64,000 nucleotides of DNA from Candidatus Babeliales bacterium. Lineage in GTDB: Bacteria; Babelota; Babeliae; Babelales; Vermiphilaceae. The translations under genes and the position numbers were made by a program. Below, piece by piece: positions 55,849 to 64,000 of the stretch (positions are counted from its first letter, which is position 1; the number at the start of each line of letters is the position of its first letter). Location: positions 62,001 to 126,000 of the forward strand of contig JAGVLK010000007.1 of the NCBI GenBank assembly GCA_020049835.1, given 5' to 3'. Below the pieces are notes generated by a model, which was not told the origin of the DNA, did no database searches, and was given only the letters and a program-made list of their open reading frames with translations.

Positions 55849-58482
55849 ATGAAAAAAACAGATAAAAACGGTTTTTATTTCTCAGGATATAAAAATCTCC
55901 TTCTTGCAGCAGTCATTATCCTCGTTTCAGTATCATTTTTAACCACCTTAGACTATTCATCCAGAATTGAGGATATCAACTACAGCAAATTTACCCGTTT
56001 AGTAGCTGATCAAAAAGTCAAAAAGCTTTATGTAGTCGGCCAAGAGGCACAAGGGATATTGCAAGACGATACCCATTTTGCTGTCCGCTTGCCCGAAGGC
56101 ACCAATTGGAAAGATCTGGTTCAAGATTCTTCTATCGATGTCACCTTTGGTGCAGCAAGCAGCCAATCATCCTATTGGTTTATTTTCTCCTTCTTGTCGT
56201 TTTTGATAGCATTGCTCGTTGCATGGTATTTCTTGCGCCAATCACGTGGCTCCAATAATAACAGCGGTGGCCCGAATATCTTTAATATGGGCAAAAGCCG
56301 TGCACGCCTGTTTATGCCATCTACCATTCAGATTAAATTCAGCGATGTTGCCGGTGCCTATGATGCCAAACATGAGCTGCAGAATGTGATTAACTACCTC
56401 AAGCACCCTGAAAAATATCGACGTATTGGCGCTAAAATGTCACGCGGTATTTTATTAGTGGGTGAGCCGGGTAATGGTAAAACATTGCTTGCAAAGGCGG
56501 TTGCCGGTGAAGCTAACGTGCCATTCTTTTCTATTACCGGATCAGATTTTATTGAAGTGTTTGTTGGCGTTGGCGCAGCTCGTGTACGCGATCTGTTTGC
56601 CCAAGCGCGTAAACATGCACCATGCATAATATTTATCGATGAAATCGATGCAATCGGCCGCACACGCGGCAGTGGCATCGGTGGTGGCCATGACGAACGC
56701 GAGCAAACGTTAAATCAGTTGCTTACTGAAATGGATGGTTTTGCAACGACCGGTGGCAATGTTATTGTACTTGCCGCAACTAATATGCCGGAAGTGCTGG
56801 ATAAAGCATTATTGCGCCCGGGACGTTTTGATAGCCGTATCGATGTGCCATACCCGGATGAAGTTGCACGTCATATGATTTTAAAGATGCATGCAAAAAC
56901 ACTTAAACTAGCTGAAGATATCGATTTAGAACAGCTGGCAAAAGATACTGCAGGCTTTAGCGGTGCAGAAATTGCCGATTTAATGAATAAAGCAGCCGTA
57001 CAGGCGGCACGCAATAACCAAGACATTGTTACAAATGATGATATTCGCGCTGCAAAACATATTATTGTTACTTCGCAAAAGGCGATTAAACCGGCGCTTA
57101 CGGGTGAATCGAGCCTGGCGCGTATGTACAAACCGGCGCAGATAAAAACTACGTTTGCTTCAGTTGCAGGGCTTGATAACGCTAAAGAAGAGTTGCAGGA
57201 TATCGTTAATTTCCTTAAAGATCCGGTTACCTTTAGCCGCCTTGGAGCACAAATTAGCAAAGGTGTGTTGATGGTCGGTGAGCCGGGTAATGGTAAAACA
57301 TTATTAGCCCGTGCTATGGCCGGAGAAGCAAACTGCCCATTCTTTAGCATTAGTGGTTCTGAATTTATTCAAAAATATGTAGGTGTTGGTGCTTCACGTG
57401 TACGTGATCTGTTTGCACAAGCACGTAAACACAAACCATGTATTATATTTATCGATGAAATTGACAGCATTGGTGGCCATCGCCGGGATGAAAGTCCAGA
57501 GCAAAGCCAAACATTAAACCAATTGCTTACCGAACTTGATGGTTTTGATACCAAAGAAGAGGCGATTATTATTATTGGTGCAACCAACCGTCCTGATACC
57601 TTAGATAAAGCGCTCTTGCGCCCCGGTCGTTTTGATCGGCAAGTACAGGTACCAAGCCCATTGCTTAAAGATCGCCTTAAGATTTTACAGCTGCATGCAA
57701 AAGATTTCAAAATCGACCCATCAGTGGATCTTGAACGCATTGCACGTGGCACCCCAGGATTTTCCGGCGCAGATTTAAAGAACATTATTAATGAAGCTGC
57801 CGTTATTGCAACCAAGAATCCTGAGCAAGAATCTATCACTATGGCGGAGTTTGAAGAAGCGCGTGATAAGATTATGGTGGGTAAAACTACCAAGAGCATG
57901 GATCGCACGCCGGAAGAGCTCAAAGAGACAGCATATCATGAAGCTGGCCATGCCTTGATGCGTGTATTGCAGCCAGAACTTGCTATGCCATTGCATAAAG
58001 TGACCATTTTGGCTCGTGGCGATGCTCTGGGTATTGCCTGGGCATTACCCGAAGCGGATCAATTAGGGCGCTCAAAAGATGAAATGCTTGCTGAAATTCG
58101 TGTTGCTATGGGTGGCAGAGCGGCAGAAGAGCTGGTATTTGGCAAACAGCTGACCGGTGCGCATAGCGATCTTAAGAATGCTACGCATAAAGCACAGGAA
58201 ATGGTGCGTTATCATGGTATGGATAGCGATTTAGGTCCGGTGGTGTATGATGTAACCCATCGCCATAGCTATTCGCAAAAAACAGCTGAAATGATCGATT
58301 TGGCCGTGAAAAACATTGTGCAATCGGCGCTTGATCAGGTTAAAAAGGCATTGCAAGATAACCGTGATAAGCTTGATCGCTTGGCCAATGCGCTTTTAGA
58401 GCATGAAACACTTGATGCAGTAGAGGTTTATGAGCTTTTGGGTATGCCGGCTCGCCAAGATAAGCGGTTTGTGCAAAGCTAA
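55849..58482 (+). CDS. ftsH: FtsH-family membrane protease with two AAA modules
   Basis: 877 residues, about 230 longer than ordinary FtsH (about 610-650). The N-terminus is normal: a membrane helix (about 14-33), a periplasmic domain and a second helix (about 120-140). Then come two complete AAA modules in a row. Module 1: Walker A GEPGNGKT (205-212), Walker B IIFIDEID (260-267), LLRPGRFD arginine finger, pore FVG. Module 2: Walker A 477-484, Walker B 532-539, LLRPGRFD, pore YVG. The M41 protease domain has zinc motif HEAGH (697-701) and the later ligand region [12 protein letters not shown]. Both modules look active. ATG 55849 is preferred over the TTG two codons earlier. The second module is joined directly to the protease, as in normal FtsH; the first is the extra copy or the two are a tandem duplication. 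Confidence 0.95.
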   Translation: MKKTDKNGFYFSGYKNLLLAAVIILVSVSFLTTLDYSSRIEDINYSKFTRLVADQKVKKLYVVGQEAQGILQDDTHFAVRLPEGTNWKDLVQDSSIDVTFGAASSQSSYWFIFSFLSFLIALLVAWYFLRQSRGSNNNSGGPNIFNMGKSRARLFMPSTIQIKFSDVAGAYDAKHELQNVINYLKHPEKYRRIGAKMSRGILLVGEPGNGKTLLAKAVAGEANVPFFSITGSDFIEVFVGVGAARVRDLFAQARKHAPCIIFIDEIDAIGRTRGSGIGGGHDEREQTLNQLLTEMDGFATTGGNVIVLAATNMPEVLDKALLRPGRFDSRIDVPYPDEVARHMILKMHAKTLKLAEDIDLEQLAKDTAGFSGAEIADLMNKAAVQAARNNQDIVTNDDIRAAKHIIVTSQKAIKPALTGESSLARMYKPAQIKTTFASVAGLDNAKEELQDIVNFLKDPVTFSRLGAQISKGVLMVGEPGNGKTLLARAMAGEANCPFFSISGSEFIQKYVGVGASRVRDLFAQARKHKPCIIFIDEIDSIGGHRRDESPEQSQTLNQLLTELDGFDTKEEAIIIIGATNRPDTLDKALLRPGRFDRQVQVPSPLLKDRLKILQLHAKDFKIDPSVDLERIARGTPGFSGADLKNIINEAAVIATKNPEQESITMAEFEEARDKIMVGKTTKSMDRTPEELKETAYHEAGHALMRVLQPELAMPLHKVTILARGDALGIAWALPEADQLGRSKDEMLAEIRVAMGGRAAEELVFGKQLTGAHSDLKNATHKAQEMVRYHGMDSDLGPVVYDVTHRHSYSQKTAEMIDLAVKNIVQSALDQVKKALQDNRDKLDRLANALLEHETLDAVEVYELLGMPARQDKRFVQS

Positions 58483-58564
58483 GATTATGCCTGAGGGGCA
58501 ATCCCCTGTAGACATTTAGCCCCATTTGCCCTAGAATGAACATATACTTTATGTGTCAGACAAG

Positions 58565-58592
58565 TTGAAAAAAAAGCTATATTTAGTACACT
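58565..58592 (+). promoter_or_regulatory. Probable rpmB-rpsT promoter
   Basis: TTGAAA (58565-58570), a 16-nt spacer and TACACT (58587-58592), about 57 nt before ATG 58649. Confidence 0.5.
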
Positions 58593-58648
58593 TATTACTG
58601 ATATATCAAATTTAGCTATGATTATTGTAGTGAAAGGAATCCTGCCCA

Positions 58649-58852
58649 ATGGCACGAATATGCACCATATGTGGTAAGCGACCACAAGTCGCCAATTTAG
58701 TAAGTCATGCAAACAACAAGGTAAAACGTTGGGTTTTCCCTAACGTGCATACTATGCGTTTCACGCTCTCTTGCAGCAATGATGGCAGGGTGCACCGCGG
58801 TAAAGTATGTACTAAGTGTGTAAAAGCAAAAAAAGTTAGCAAAGTCGTTTAA
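58649..58852 (+). CDS. rpmB: 50S ribosomal protein L28 (bL28)
   Basis: 67 residues. The RxCxxCGKRPQVANLVSHANNK-type N-terminus and KVCTKCVK near the C-terminus form a zinc ribbon (CxxC and CxxC pairs), marking a C+ (zinc-binding) L28. Basic throughout. AAAGGAAT lies upstream of ATG 58649. Followed 20 nt later by rpsT, so both are translated from one message. Confidence 0.95.
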   Translation: MARICTICGKRPQVANLVSHANNKVKRWVFPNVHTMRFTLSCSNDGRVHRGKVCTKCVKAKKVSKVV

Positions 58853-58872
58853 TCTAGATATAGGTAACAACA

Positions 58873-59148
58873 ATGGCAAATATAAAGTCGGCAAAAAAAG
58901 CGATGCGTCAAGCAGAAGTGCGTCGCAAGCAGAATCTAGCGCGTAGAACTGCGCTTAAGACTGCAGCAAAAAAGGTAAAATTAGCCTTGGAAGTAAACCA
59001 AGATGTTGATGCAGCTAAAGCATTATTGCGCGAAGCAGAAGCAAAATTCGCTCGTGCAAAATCAAAAGGGCTTATCCATGCAAATACTGCAGCCCGCAAA
59101 ATTAGTCGCTTAGCAAAGCGTGTAGCAGCGTCTGAAAAGAACGCCTAA
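58873..59148 (+). CDS. rpsT: 30S ribosomal protein S20 (bS20)
   Basis: 91 residues, a single long three-helix, Ala/Lys-rich protein that binds 16S rRNA. MANIKSAKKAMRQ at the N-terminus and the KGLIHANTAARKISRLAKRV C-terminal motif are the family signatures. It pairs with rpmB here, which is not the usual order in E. coli. Confidence 0.96.
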   Translation: MANIKSAKKAMRQAEVRRKQNLARRTALKTAAKKVKLALEVNQDVDAAKALLREAEAKFARAKSKGLIHANTAARKISRLAKRVAASEKNA

Positions 59149-59185
59149 CCTACTACGCTCATGGAACATGAGCTACGAAGGTCAG

Positions 59186-59230
59186 GGCCTACTTCGTCTC
59201 GGCATAGCCTTTGTGCGTCGCCGGACAAGG
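59186..59230. repeat. Dispersed repeat, inverted copy of 59712-59758
   Basis: GGCCTACTTCGTCTCGGCAT... is nearly identical over about 45 nt to the reverse complement of 59712-59758, with the shared core TCTCGGCATAGCC and GCGTCGCCGGAC. Confidence 0.8.
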
Positions 59231-59248
59231 TCTTACAATGCAATTTGT

Positions 59249-59276
59249 CCCCGGTACAAAAAGACTGGGGTTTTTT
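59249..59276 (+). terminator. Rho-independent terminator after rpsT
   Basis: CCCCGGT (59249-59255) and ACTGGGG (59264-59270) pair with one mismatch, followed by six Ts. Confidence 0.75.
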
Positions 59277-59344
59277 GCTATCTATATCCAAAATCGATCT
59301 AAGCGTATGTAAAATTCTCATTTATTATGTTTATTGATCACTCA

Positions 59345-59504
59345 TTTTGTCATCCTCCCAGCCGTCGCCTTACGGCTATGGCGGGCAAGCTGCTTGCGGG
59401 GATCCAGTGTTAAATTAATAAAATCTAATCATCGTAGCTCTTTGATAAAAATACTAAAATATAATTCAGGCAATACTGGATCCCCGCAAGCGAGGATGAC
59501 AAAA
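59345..59504. repeat. MITE-like element with 13-bp terminal inverted repeats
   Basis: The ends TTTTGTCATCCTC (59345-59357) and GAGGATGACAAAA (59492-59504) are exact complements. Inside, CTTGCGGGGATCCAGT (59393-59408) pairs exactly with 59475-59490. The left half carries an extra module with GTCGCC and GGCTATGGCGGGC. The core resembles the GCGGGGATCCAG palindromes dispersed in many bacterial genomes. No coding capacity. Confidence 0.85.
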
Positions 59505-59594
59505 CGAGAGCAATATTTATAATAAGCTTCTAGACAAGCATTCTCTGTTGTTGCTTAGGTCGAGTTCGCGTTATTTATATCTAACCCTAAGCAT

Positions 59595-59623
59595 TTGACA
59601 TATCCCCTGTTTATCAATAATCT
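59595..59623 (+). promoter_or_regulatory. Possible promoter of the deacetylase gene
   Basis: A perfect TTGACA (59595-59600), a 17-nt spacer and a poor TAATCT (59618-59623). Its transcript would carry the repeat 59712-59758 in the leader. Confidence 0.35.
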
Positions 59624-59711
59624 GAGTAATAATTAGTATATTATGTTTATTCTATTCGCTTGCGCATAAAGCAGCCCTGCGACGAAGTCCTTTGTAGCCA
59701 GAGGCGTAGTA

Positions 59712-59758
59712 GGAAGTCCGGCGACGCCCAAAGGGCTATGCCGAGACGTAGTAGGGCC
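59712..59758. repeat. Dispersed repeat just upstream of the deacetylase gene
   Basis: It contains GTCCGGCGACGC and GGCTATGCCGAGACGTAGTAGG, the inverted match of 59186-59230. It ends 18 nt before ATG 59777, so it is probably part of the mRNA leader; the reading frame upstream of 59777 is an accident of the repeat. Confidence 0.8.
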
Positions 59759-59776
59759 GTTACAGAGGTATTCAAT

Positions 59777-60847
59777 ATGAAATTACTATATCATCTCATG
59801 CTGGTAAGCTCGCTACTCGTGCAATGCACAGAGTATGCGGGTATCGACAAAAAAAACCTGGCAAAAGTTCCCGATAATTTTCGACTCCCCATTGTGTATA
59901 ATGCCGATTATGCTATGGGCCCATTCGGGACCACAACACTCTTAAAATTTGTTCATCCGTTTGACGTAGCCAAAGCATCCAAGGTTGCAGCTCATTTGCA
60001 CCGTGCGTACTGGGGACTTGCAAATGTGCCGGCAGAAACTACGCATAAAGAGCTTTTAGAAGTTCATACCCCGGAATATATTGCTTTATTAGAAAATCAC
60101 ACTGCCGCCGCCGTCGCTAAAATTGTAGAAATTCCGCCATTGGCAAAATTACCCAATTGGTTGGTAGATCGCTATGTGCTCGCTCCCATGCGCAGACAGA
60201 CAGCAGGTACGTTGCTTGCTGCACAATTGGCGCTTAAGCATGGTTGGGCAATTAATTTAGGTGGTGGTTTTCACCATGCAAAACCGGGCAGTGGTGAAGG
60301 ATTTTGCGTATATGGTGATATTCAGCTTGCAGCAAAACGTTATCTTGATGCACATCCAATGCACAAAGTAATGATTATCGATCTTGATGCTCATCGTGGC
60401 AACGGGCATGCACAAGCGTTTATTAATGAACCGCGCGTAACGATATTTGATGTGTATGGTGGCAATAACTACCCACAACAAGACCTTGAGCTGTGCCAGC
60501 GCATCGATTTTAATTTCCCGCTTGATATCGGACCAGGTACCTGCATTGATGATGCGGTGTATCTTGGTTTATTGCAACGCTCACTCGCGCAGGCAATAGA
60601 AGCGGCAAAGCCTGATTTTATTATCTATAACGCCGGAACCGATATTTTAATTGGTGACCGTCTTGGTGGCATGAAAGTTTCAGCACAAGGTATTATCAAG
60701 CGTGATGCAATGGTATTTCATGAAGCGCTCACACGTTCGATTCCTGTTGTGATGCTCTTGTCTGGCGGCTATACTGATGAAAGCAATGAAGTTATTTCTG
60801 CATCGATTGATAATTTGCTGGTGTTGACTGGCAAAGCACAGGCTTAA
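59777..60847 (+). CDS. Exported histone deacetylase-family hydrolase (HDAC11/class IV-like)
   Basis: 356 residues from ATG 59777, preceded by AGAGG. A signal peptide (about 1-20, LYHLMLVSSLLVQC core) precedes an intact deacetylase domain: catalytic His166-His167 in GGGFHHA, zinc ligands Asp204 and His206 in LDAHRG and Asp289 in NAGTD, and Tyr332 in SGGYT. The order and spacing resemble class IV HDACs. Bacterial relatives usually act on acetylated small amines or proteins in the cytosol; here the signal peptide points to the periplasm or secretion. A host target would be inference. Confidence 0.85.
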   Translation: MKLLYHLMLVSSLLVQCTEYAGIDKKNLAKVPDNFRLPIVYNADYAMGPFGTTTLLKFVHPFDVAKASKVAAHLHRAYWGLANVPAETTHKELLEVHTPEYIALLENHTAAAVAKIVEIPPLAKLPNWLVDRYVLAPMRRQTAGTLLAAQLALKHGWAINLGGGFHHAKPGSGEGFCVYGDIQLAAKRYLDAHPMHKVMIIDLDAHRGNGHAQAFINEPRVTIFDVYGGNNYPQQDLELCQRIDFNFPLDIGPGTCIDDAVYLGLLQRSLAQAIEAAKPDFIIYNAGTDILIGDRLGGMKVSAQGIIKRDAMVFHEALTRSIPVVMLLSGGYTDESNEVISASIDNLLVLTGKAQA

Positions 60848-60864
60848 AAATGGCCAAACTATAA

Positions 60865-60892
60865 TTGACCTCATTGTATGATCGTGTATGCT
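60865..60892 (+). promoter_or_regulatory. Probable promoter of gene 60934
   Basis: TTGACC (60865-60870), a 16-nt spacer and TATGCT (60887-60892), about 42 nt before ATG 60934. Confidence 0.55.
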
Positions 60893-60933
60893 AATGGCGT
60901 ATTTTAATCCATATTTATACGCCGAGGTAGTTC

Positions 60934-61617
60934 ATGAAAAACATTCTGATAGGTATGACATTATTGATGGTAGCTGAAGCTAACGCAGCACATCTTATGC
61001 AAGCTGCGCGTACATCCACAAAAATGCCCATAGTGCATCTTGCTCGCTTGTATAGTTATAGTAATGCGCCGACAAAGAATCTGAGCATTATGGCTAGCCA
61101 AGAGCCTATTGGCAATGATTGGAATGCATATGCTCAAATTGGTTGGGATGATGTATTGAGTCATCCGGAGGGTAGGGTACTAGCAAAAAATAAAGTGCGT
61201 TTATTTGATGCGCTGATACGCAACAAAAAAGCGATGGTACCTGCACGTAGTTTTGATGAATGTCCTGCTGCGCTCTATGGTGGGTCTGGCGGTGCACTCT
61301 TTGGATTTTGGCTTGCATTAGAATTTGCAACATTAGAAGCGACCATTGCACCCCTTGTGTGTGCATTGATAGGAGTTAAATTGGCATGTGTGCGTGATAC
61401 ATTTAAACGTAGAAGCGCTTATGTTCATCATCTAGCGAACGTAAAAAAACCGTATAAACTGTATGCTGAGCATTGGGTTACAGCTCAAGATATTCAGAGC
61501 GAATTAAAAGAAGGATTCTTAGATCCAATTGATGGGGTTATAACTCAACGCCTGCCAGTAGTGGTGCTGAATGATTTGACTGAGGAGAGCAAACGCATGG
61601 CGCGTATTCAAATGTAA
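60934..61617 (+). CDS. Exported hypothetical protein
   Basis: 227 residues, signal peptide about 1-18 (LIGMTLLMVAEANA). A hydrophobic stretch near residues 116-152 (GGSGGALFGFWLALEF, then APLVCALIGVKLAC) may form one or two membrane helices or a buried core. The rest is polar and helical. No family is recognised. GAGGTAG lies upstream of ATG 60934. It sits in a block of exported proteins and is followed by a bidirectional terminator. Confidence 0.75.
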   Translation: MKNILIGMTLLMVAEANAAHLMQAARTSTKMPIVHLARLYSYSNAPTKNLSIMASQEPIGNDWNAYAQIGWDDVLSHPEGRVLAKNKVRLFDALIRNKKAMVPARSFDECPAALYGGSGGALFGFWLALEFATLEATIAPLVCALIGVKLACVRDTFKRRSAYVHHLANVKKPYKLYAEHWVTAQDIQSELKEGFLDPIDGVITQRLPVVVLNDLTEESKRMARIQM

Positions 61618-61638
61618 CGGTAGAAATTATTAGTATAT

Positions 61639-61676
61639 AAAAAAAATCCCAGGTTTTAACGCCTGGGATTTTTTTA
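61639..61676. terminator. Bidirectional terminator
   Basis: AAAAAAATCCCAGG and CCTGGGATTTTTTT pair perfectly around an 8-nt loop, serving the converging genes 60934 and 61690. Confidence 0.92.
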
Positions 61677-61689
61677 TAAATAAACAACT

Positions 61690-62121
61690 TTAATTTGTTT
61701 TACCATTAACAGAATTTAAAAACTCTTGTAACTTCTTTTCATTCTCAGTACAAATACTATTGGTGGCTATTTTGCAATATCTTGCACAAGAGCAGAGCAG
61801 GTGTCTGTTAACTAATGGTAACAACTGTGCGTGATCACTTACCGAGAGTTGCTCATAATTTTCAACAAGTTCACGTGCTACCTCATTTACACGGTCTTCA
61901 TGATATTCATGTAACCCTGGGAATGTAGATGCTTCGAAGCATGCTTCATATGTTCTAAAAAATCTATCGCTGCTGCTATCAAACTCTTCCGGACTGTTAA
62001 GTATTCTTTGACAGCTTGCATACCATACAAGGTTGCCTTTTTCTCCAGTCAAAAAGAAGGCAGCTTGCATTGAGCTTACACACGTTACTGCTACCGCGAT
62101 CAACATTGATATTTTCTTCAT
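61690..62121 (-). CDS. Small exported cysteine-rich hypothetical protein
   Basis: 143 residues from ATG 62121, preceded by AAAGGATATTTTC; the frame extends to 62157 but without a site. Signal peptide about 1-20 (ISMLIAVAVTCVSS). The mature part contains six cysteines (about residues 37, 61, 109, 111, 115 and 122), the last four close together, so disulfides are likely. No family is recognised. The high cysteine content fits the presence of a DsbD-like protein. Confidence 0.75.
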   Translation of the reverse strand: MKKISMLIAVAVTCVSSMQAAFFLTGEKGNLVWYASCQRILNSPEEFDSSSDRFFRTYEACFEASTFPGLHEYHEDRVNEVARELVENYEQLSVSDHAQLLPLVNRHLLCSCARYCKIATNSICTENEKKLQEFLNSVNGKTN

Positions 62122-62471
62122 GAAAATATCCTTTCGTTTGAAAACATTAATATACAACTACTATCTCTGATTTTATATAAACATAAAAATTTGTCAATAA
62201 AAGAATGTGCTTGATAGCTTAAATTTGGGGTTTTAGGGTAGAACACGACTAATTTATGGTTAAATTTGCTTAAATTTAAGCTATAACGAACGATTACTGT
62301 TGACATAAGGGGTGGCGTGGATTGATTATAAAGGTTTATTGTTTACGTGGCGTTTTACCCAAATTCCACATCATATTTCTCTAAACCATTGAAAATAATT
62401 ACAAATATAAATTATACTGTAAATAAAGAGCATATTATTGATATAAGTTATGAATAATACGGGAGATTCTC
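62122..62471. other. AT-rich intergenic region with a 14-bp palindrome
   Basis: A 350-nt gap without a gene between divergent exported-protein genes. It holds GCTTAAATTTAAGC (62268-62281), a perfect palindrome that could be an operator. I see no RNA gene and no reliable promoter pair. Confidence 0.5.
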
Positions 62472-63161
62472 ATGAAAAAGTTTACAATAAATCGATTGCT
62501 AGCCGCATTAGCAACAAGTCTATGCGCAATGCTGGTAGTATTTCAGTTAAATGGTGCAAGTATAGGTGCATTGCGTACTCTAGGGCAGCAAGCAGGCCGC
62601 GTAACGCGTGTCTATTTTTCGCCAAGCAGACCAACTTTTGCAGGTTCACCTCGCTTTTATACCGGAACTACCGGTTTAGGTGGCAGATTTAGCTCATTTG
62701 AACCGATTACAGCTGCGGACGTCCGTGCTGCTTTACCGGCATTACCAACAGCGGCAGAAATGCGCTCACGTTTTGGACAACTACCGCAAGAAGCTTGGCA
62801 AGCAGCTCGTGAAACATTCAGATCACCGGTACAAACTCCACAGGGCCCTGGATACGGGCGAGCGGCTATAAATGAGCTGTCACGCTTGTATAATGATCAA
62901 ATTCGCAAGGATGAAAAAGTTCTTACCGATATGTATCGTAAACAGGATACGCTGCGCGGGCAATTGTTACGTGCACAAGAAGCGTTGCAGAATATCGATT
63001 CAGCAAGAACAACCGGTTCAGCATGGAATACATACGCTGATCTATCTGTACAAGTAGACCGGGCGCAACGGGCATTTACCGAACATAATAAGAAAATGGT
63101 AGCGCAGGCAGAACTGATACAAGCACTCAAAAAGAAACGTTTTGAATTACAACAAAAATAG
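62472..63161 (+). CDS. Exported hypothetical protein
   Basis: 229 residues, signal peptide about 1-29 (basic MKKFTINR, then LLAALATSLCAMLVVF). The mature N-terminal half is Gly/Arg/Phe/Pro-rich and probably flexible (SPSRPTFAGSPRFYTG); the C-terminal half (about 140-229) is a charged coiled-coil-like helix region with repeated Gln, Lys, Arg and Glu. GGGAG lies upstream of ATG 62472. The next gene has the same type of signal and a similar Arg-rich start, so they may be related. Confidence 0.75.
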   Translation: MKKFTINRLLAALATSLCAMLVVFQLNGASIGALRTLGQQAGRVTRVYFSPSRPTFAGSPRFYTGTTGLGGRFSSFEPITAADVRAALPALPTAAEMRSRFGQLPQEAWQAARETFRSPVQTPQGPGYGRAAINELSRLYNDQIRKDEKVLTDMYRKQDTLRGQLLRAQEALQNIDSARTTGSAWNTYADLSVQVDRAQRAFTEHNKKMVAQAELIQALKKKRFELQQK

Positions 63162-63190
63162 TGCACGAAATGCATCATGAAGAGGTGACT

Positions 63191-64000
63191 ATGAAAAGCA
63201 TGCGTTTGTTATTTCTAACATTATCTATCGCACAGCTTAATGCTGCAGCTATGAGTGGCGCATTGCGCAGAGGTTTGTCGCAATCGACCGCATTACGTGG
63301 GTCTTCGGCGATGCCAACATTTACCCCATCGGCTGCAACGTTATCAATTCCAACCGGATCGTTGCTGCAACCTAAACTATTTTTATCATCACAATCATCA
63401 CAACTATATATGGGCCCTACCATGCGCTTATATGGCCAATCAACGGCGGGACATGCTGCTGGTAGTCAGCAACAAAACCGTTATTCTGCACGCCAAATTG
63501 CGGCGGTAATTCTGGGCTTAGGCGCAACTGCAAAGACATTAGCGAGCAATATTGAAGATAAAGAATTGTATAAACAGCATCAGCTTAATAAACTATATGA
63601 TACGTATGCAGCTCAATATGGCTCAATTGCGGGATTGCTCAAGCGCGAAGATGCAGTAAGAACTAAAATGTCACTTGCACGTATACCAGAGGTAGCTGCA
63701 GTTGAGTTGGCGCAACTTATTGCAACGGCGAAAGGTAGTGATGCTGTAACTATATTTACTGATCCGCAAGCAGTAGCCACCGTGAGTATGCTCGCTGCAA
63801 AGGATGCACAAGCTGAACAGATACTTGTAGATAAGTTTGCACAACTAATTCAAAACGGTACAGTGACGTGTTGTGCAAATTTTGCTCAGAGAAAACTTTT
63901 GGGCCAATTTATAGACGCGGATGTTTCCGGTGCGAACGCCTTAAAACTTGCCATTGCATTACCATGGCCAGCATCATTAGGTTCAGGTGCACAAAGTTGG
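63191..64000 (+). CDS. Exported hypothetical protein, 3' end beyond window
   Basis: At least 270 residues, open to the last base. Signal peptide about 1-20 (MKSMRLLFLTLSIAQLNAAA). The first part is Ser/Thr/Leu/Gln-rich, then a hydrophobic segment (about 102-117, QIAAVILGLGATAKTL), then an Ala-rich helical region with two adjacent cysteines (CC). GAGG lies 7 nt upstream of ATG 63191. It follows gene 62472 by 29 nt and is probably co-transcribed. No family is recognised in the visible part. Confidence 0.7.
   Translation, partial: MKSMRLLFLTLSIAQLNAAAMSGALRRGLSQSTALRGSSAMPTFTPSAATLSIPTGSLLQPKLFLSSQSSQLYMGPTMRLYGQSTAGHAAGSQQQNRYSARQIAAVILGLGATAKTLASNIEDKELYKQHQLNKLYDTYAAQYGSIAGLLKREDAVRTKMSLARIPEVAAVELAQLIATAKGSDAVTIFTDPQAVATVSMLAAKDAQAEQILVDKFAQLIQNGTVTCCANFAQRKLLGQFIDADVSGANALKLAIALPWPASLGSGAQSW

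Noticed and set aside
58494-58507. Small hairpin AGGGG/CCCCT after ftsH as terminator
   Set aside because: The stem is only five pairs and there is no T run.
59700-59740. RNase P RNA-like string (AGGAAGTCCGG)
   Set aside because: It is part of a dispersed repeat, and no further conserved RNase P RNA regions lie around it.
59660-59776. N-terminal extension of the deacetylase frame upstream of ATG 59777
   Set aside because: These codons come from the repeat at 59712-59758, have no ribosome site and would displace the signal peptide.

Overview
The window looks like a piece of the chromosome of an obligate intracellular (endosymbiotic or parasitic) bacterium, most likely a member of Candidatus Dependentiae (TM6) or a lineage with the same lifestyle. 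The strongest sign is a complete nucleotide (ATP/ADP-type) translocase at 42180-43619. Supporting signs are the near absence of metabolic genes and the large share of exported proteins of unknown function: about 30 of 62 annotated genes begin with a signal peptide. The taxonomic placement is inference from gene content. No rRNA lies in the window.

Layout. 1-8.3 kb: exported proteins of unknown function, a DUF6629-like membrane protein, a VTT/TVP38-type membrane protein, a SufU-type Fe-S scaffold, a NurA-type nuclease and three tandem small secreted paralogues. 8.4-17.2 kb (mostly minus strand): dnaJ, a sugar-nucleotide epimerase with an FAD amino-oxidase-like protein, a TonB/TolA-like protein, tilS and gyrB. 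17.3-21.8 kb: tadA, a DksA-type zinc finger protein, tRNA-Thr, rpsI and glmS. 22.2-31.8 kb: two arrays of tandem exported paralogues (four, then three genes), separated by a CtpA-type protease and an FtsB-like protein. 31.9-42 kb: superoxide dismutase, lysS, recJ, cmk and lon. 42-53 kb: nucleotide translocase, rpsB, tRNA-Ser, 4.5S RNA, dnaX, der, a CCA-adding-type nucleotidyltransferase, tRNA-Ala and a DsbD-like protein. 54-59 kb: a hibernation factor, tolQ/tolR-like genes, a double-AAA FtsH, rpmB and rpsT. 59.2-64 kb: repeats, an exported HDAC-like deacetylase and further exported proteins, the last cut by the window end.

Two roughly 750 bp non-coding elements, built of inverted repeats and strings of small hairpins, lie at 32571-33340 and 53243-53995. 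They are inverted relative to each other and flank about 20 kb of housekeeping genes. Smaller palindromic repeats occur at 2067-2127, 19642-19794, 27012-27052, 37769-37859, 59186-59230, 59345-59504 and 59712-59758.

How it fits together. The housekeeping genes give replication and repair, tRNA modification, translation and protein quality control (DnaJ, Lon, FtsH, CtpA), while energy is probably imported from the host by the translocase. The envelope machinery (TonB/TolQ/TolR-like, DsbD, CtpA) fits a cell that exports many proteins. The most unusual single gene is an FtsH protease with two consecutive complete AAA modules. The other notable points are the expanded exported families, the exported deacetylase and the hairpin-array elements.
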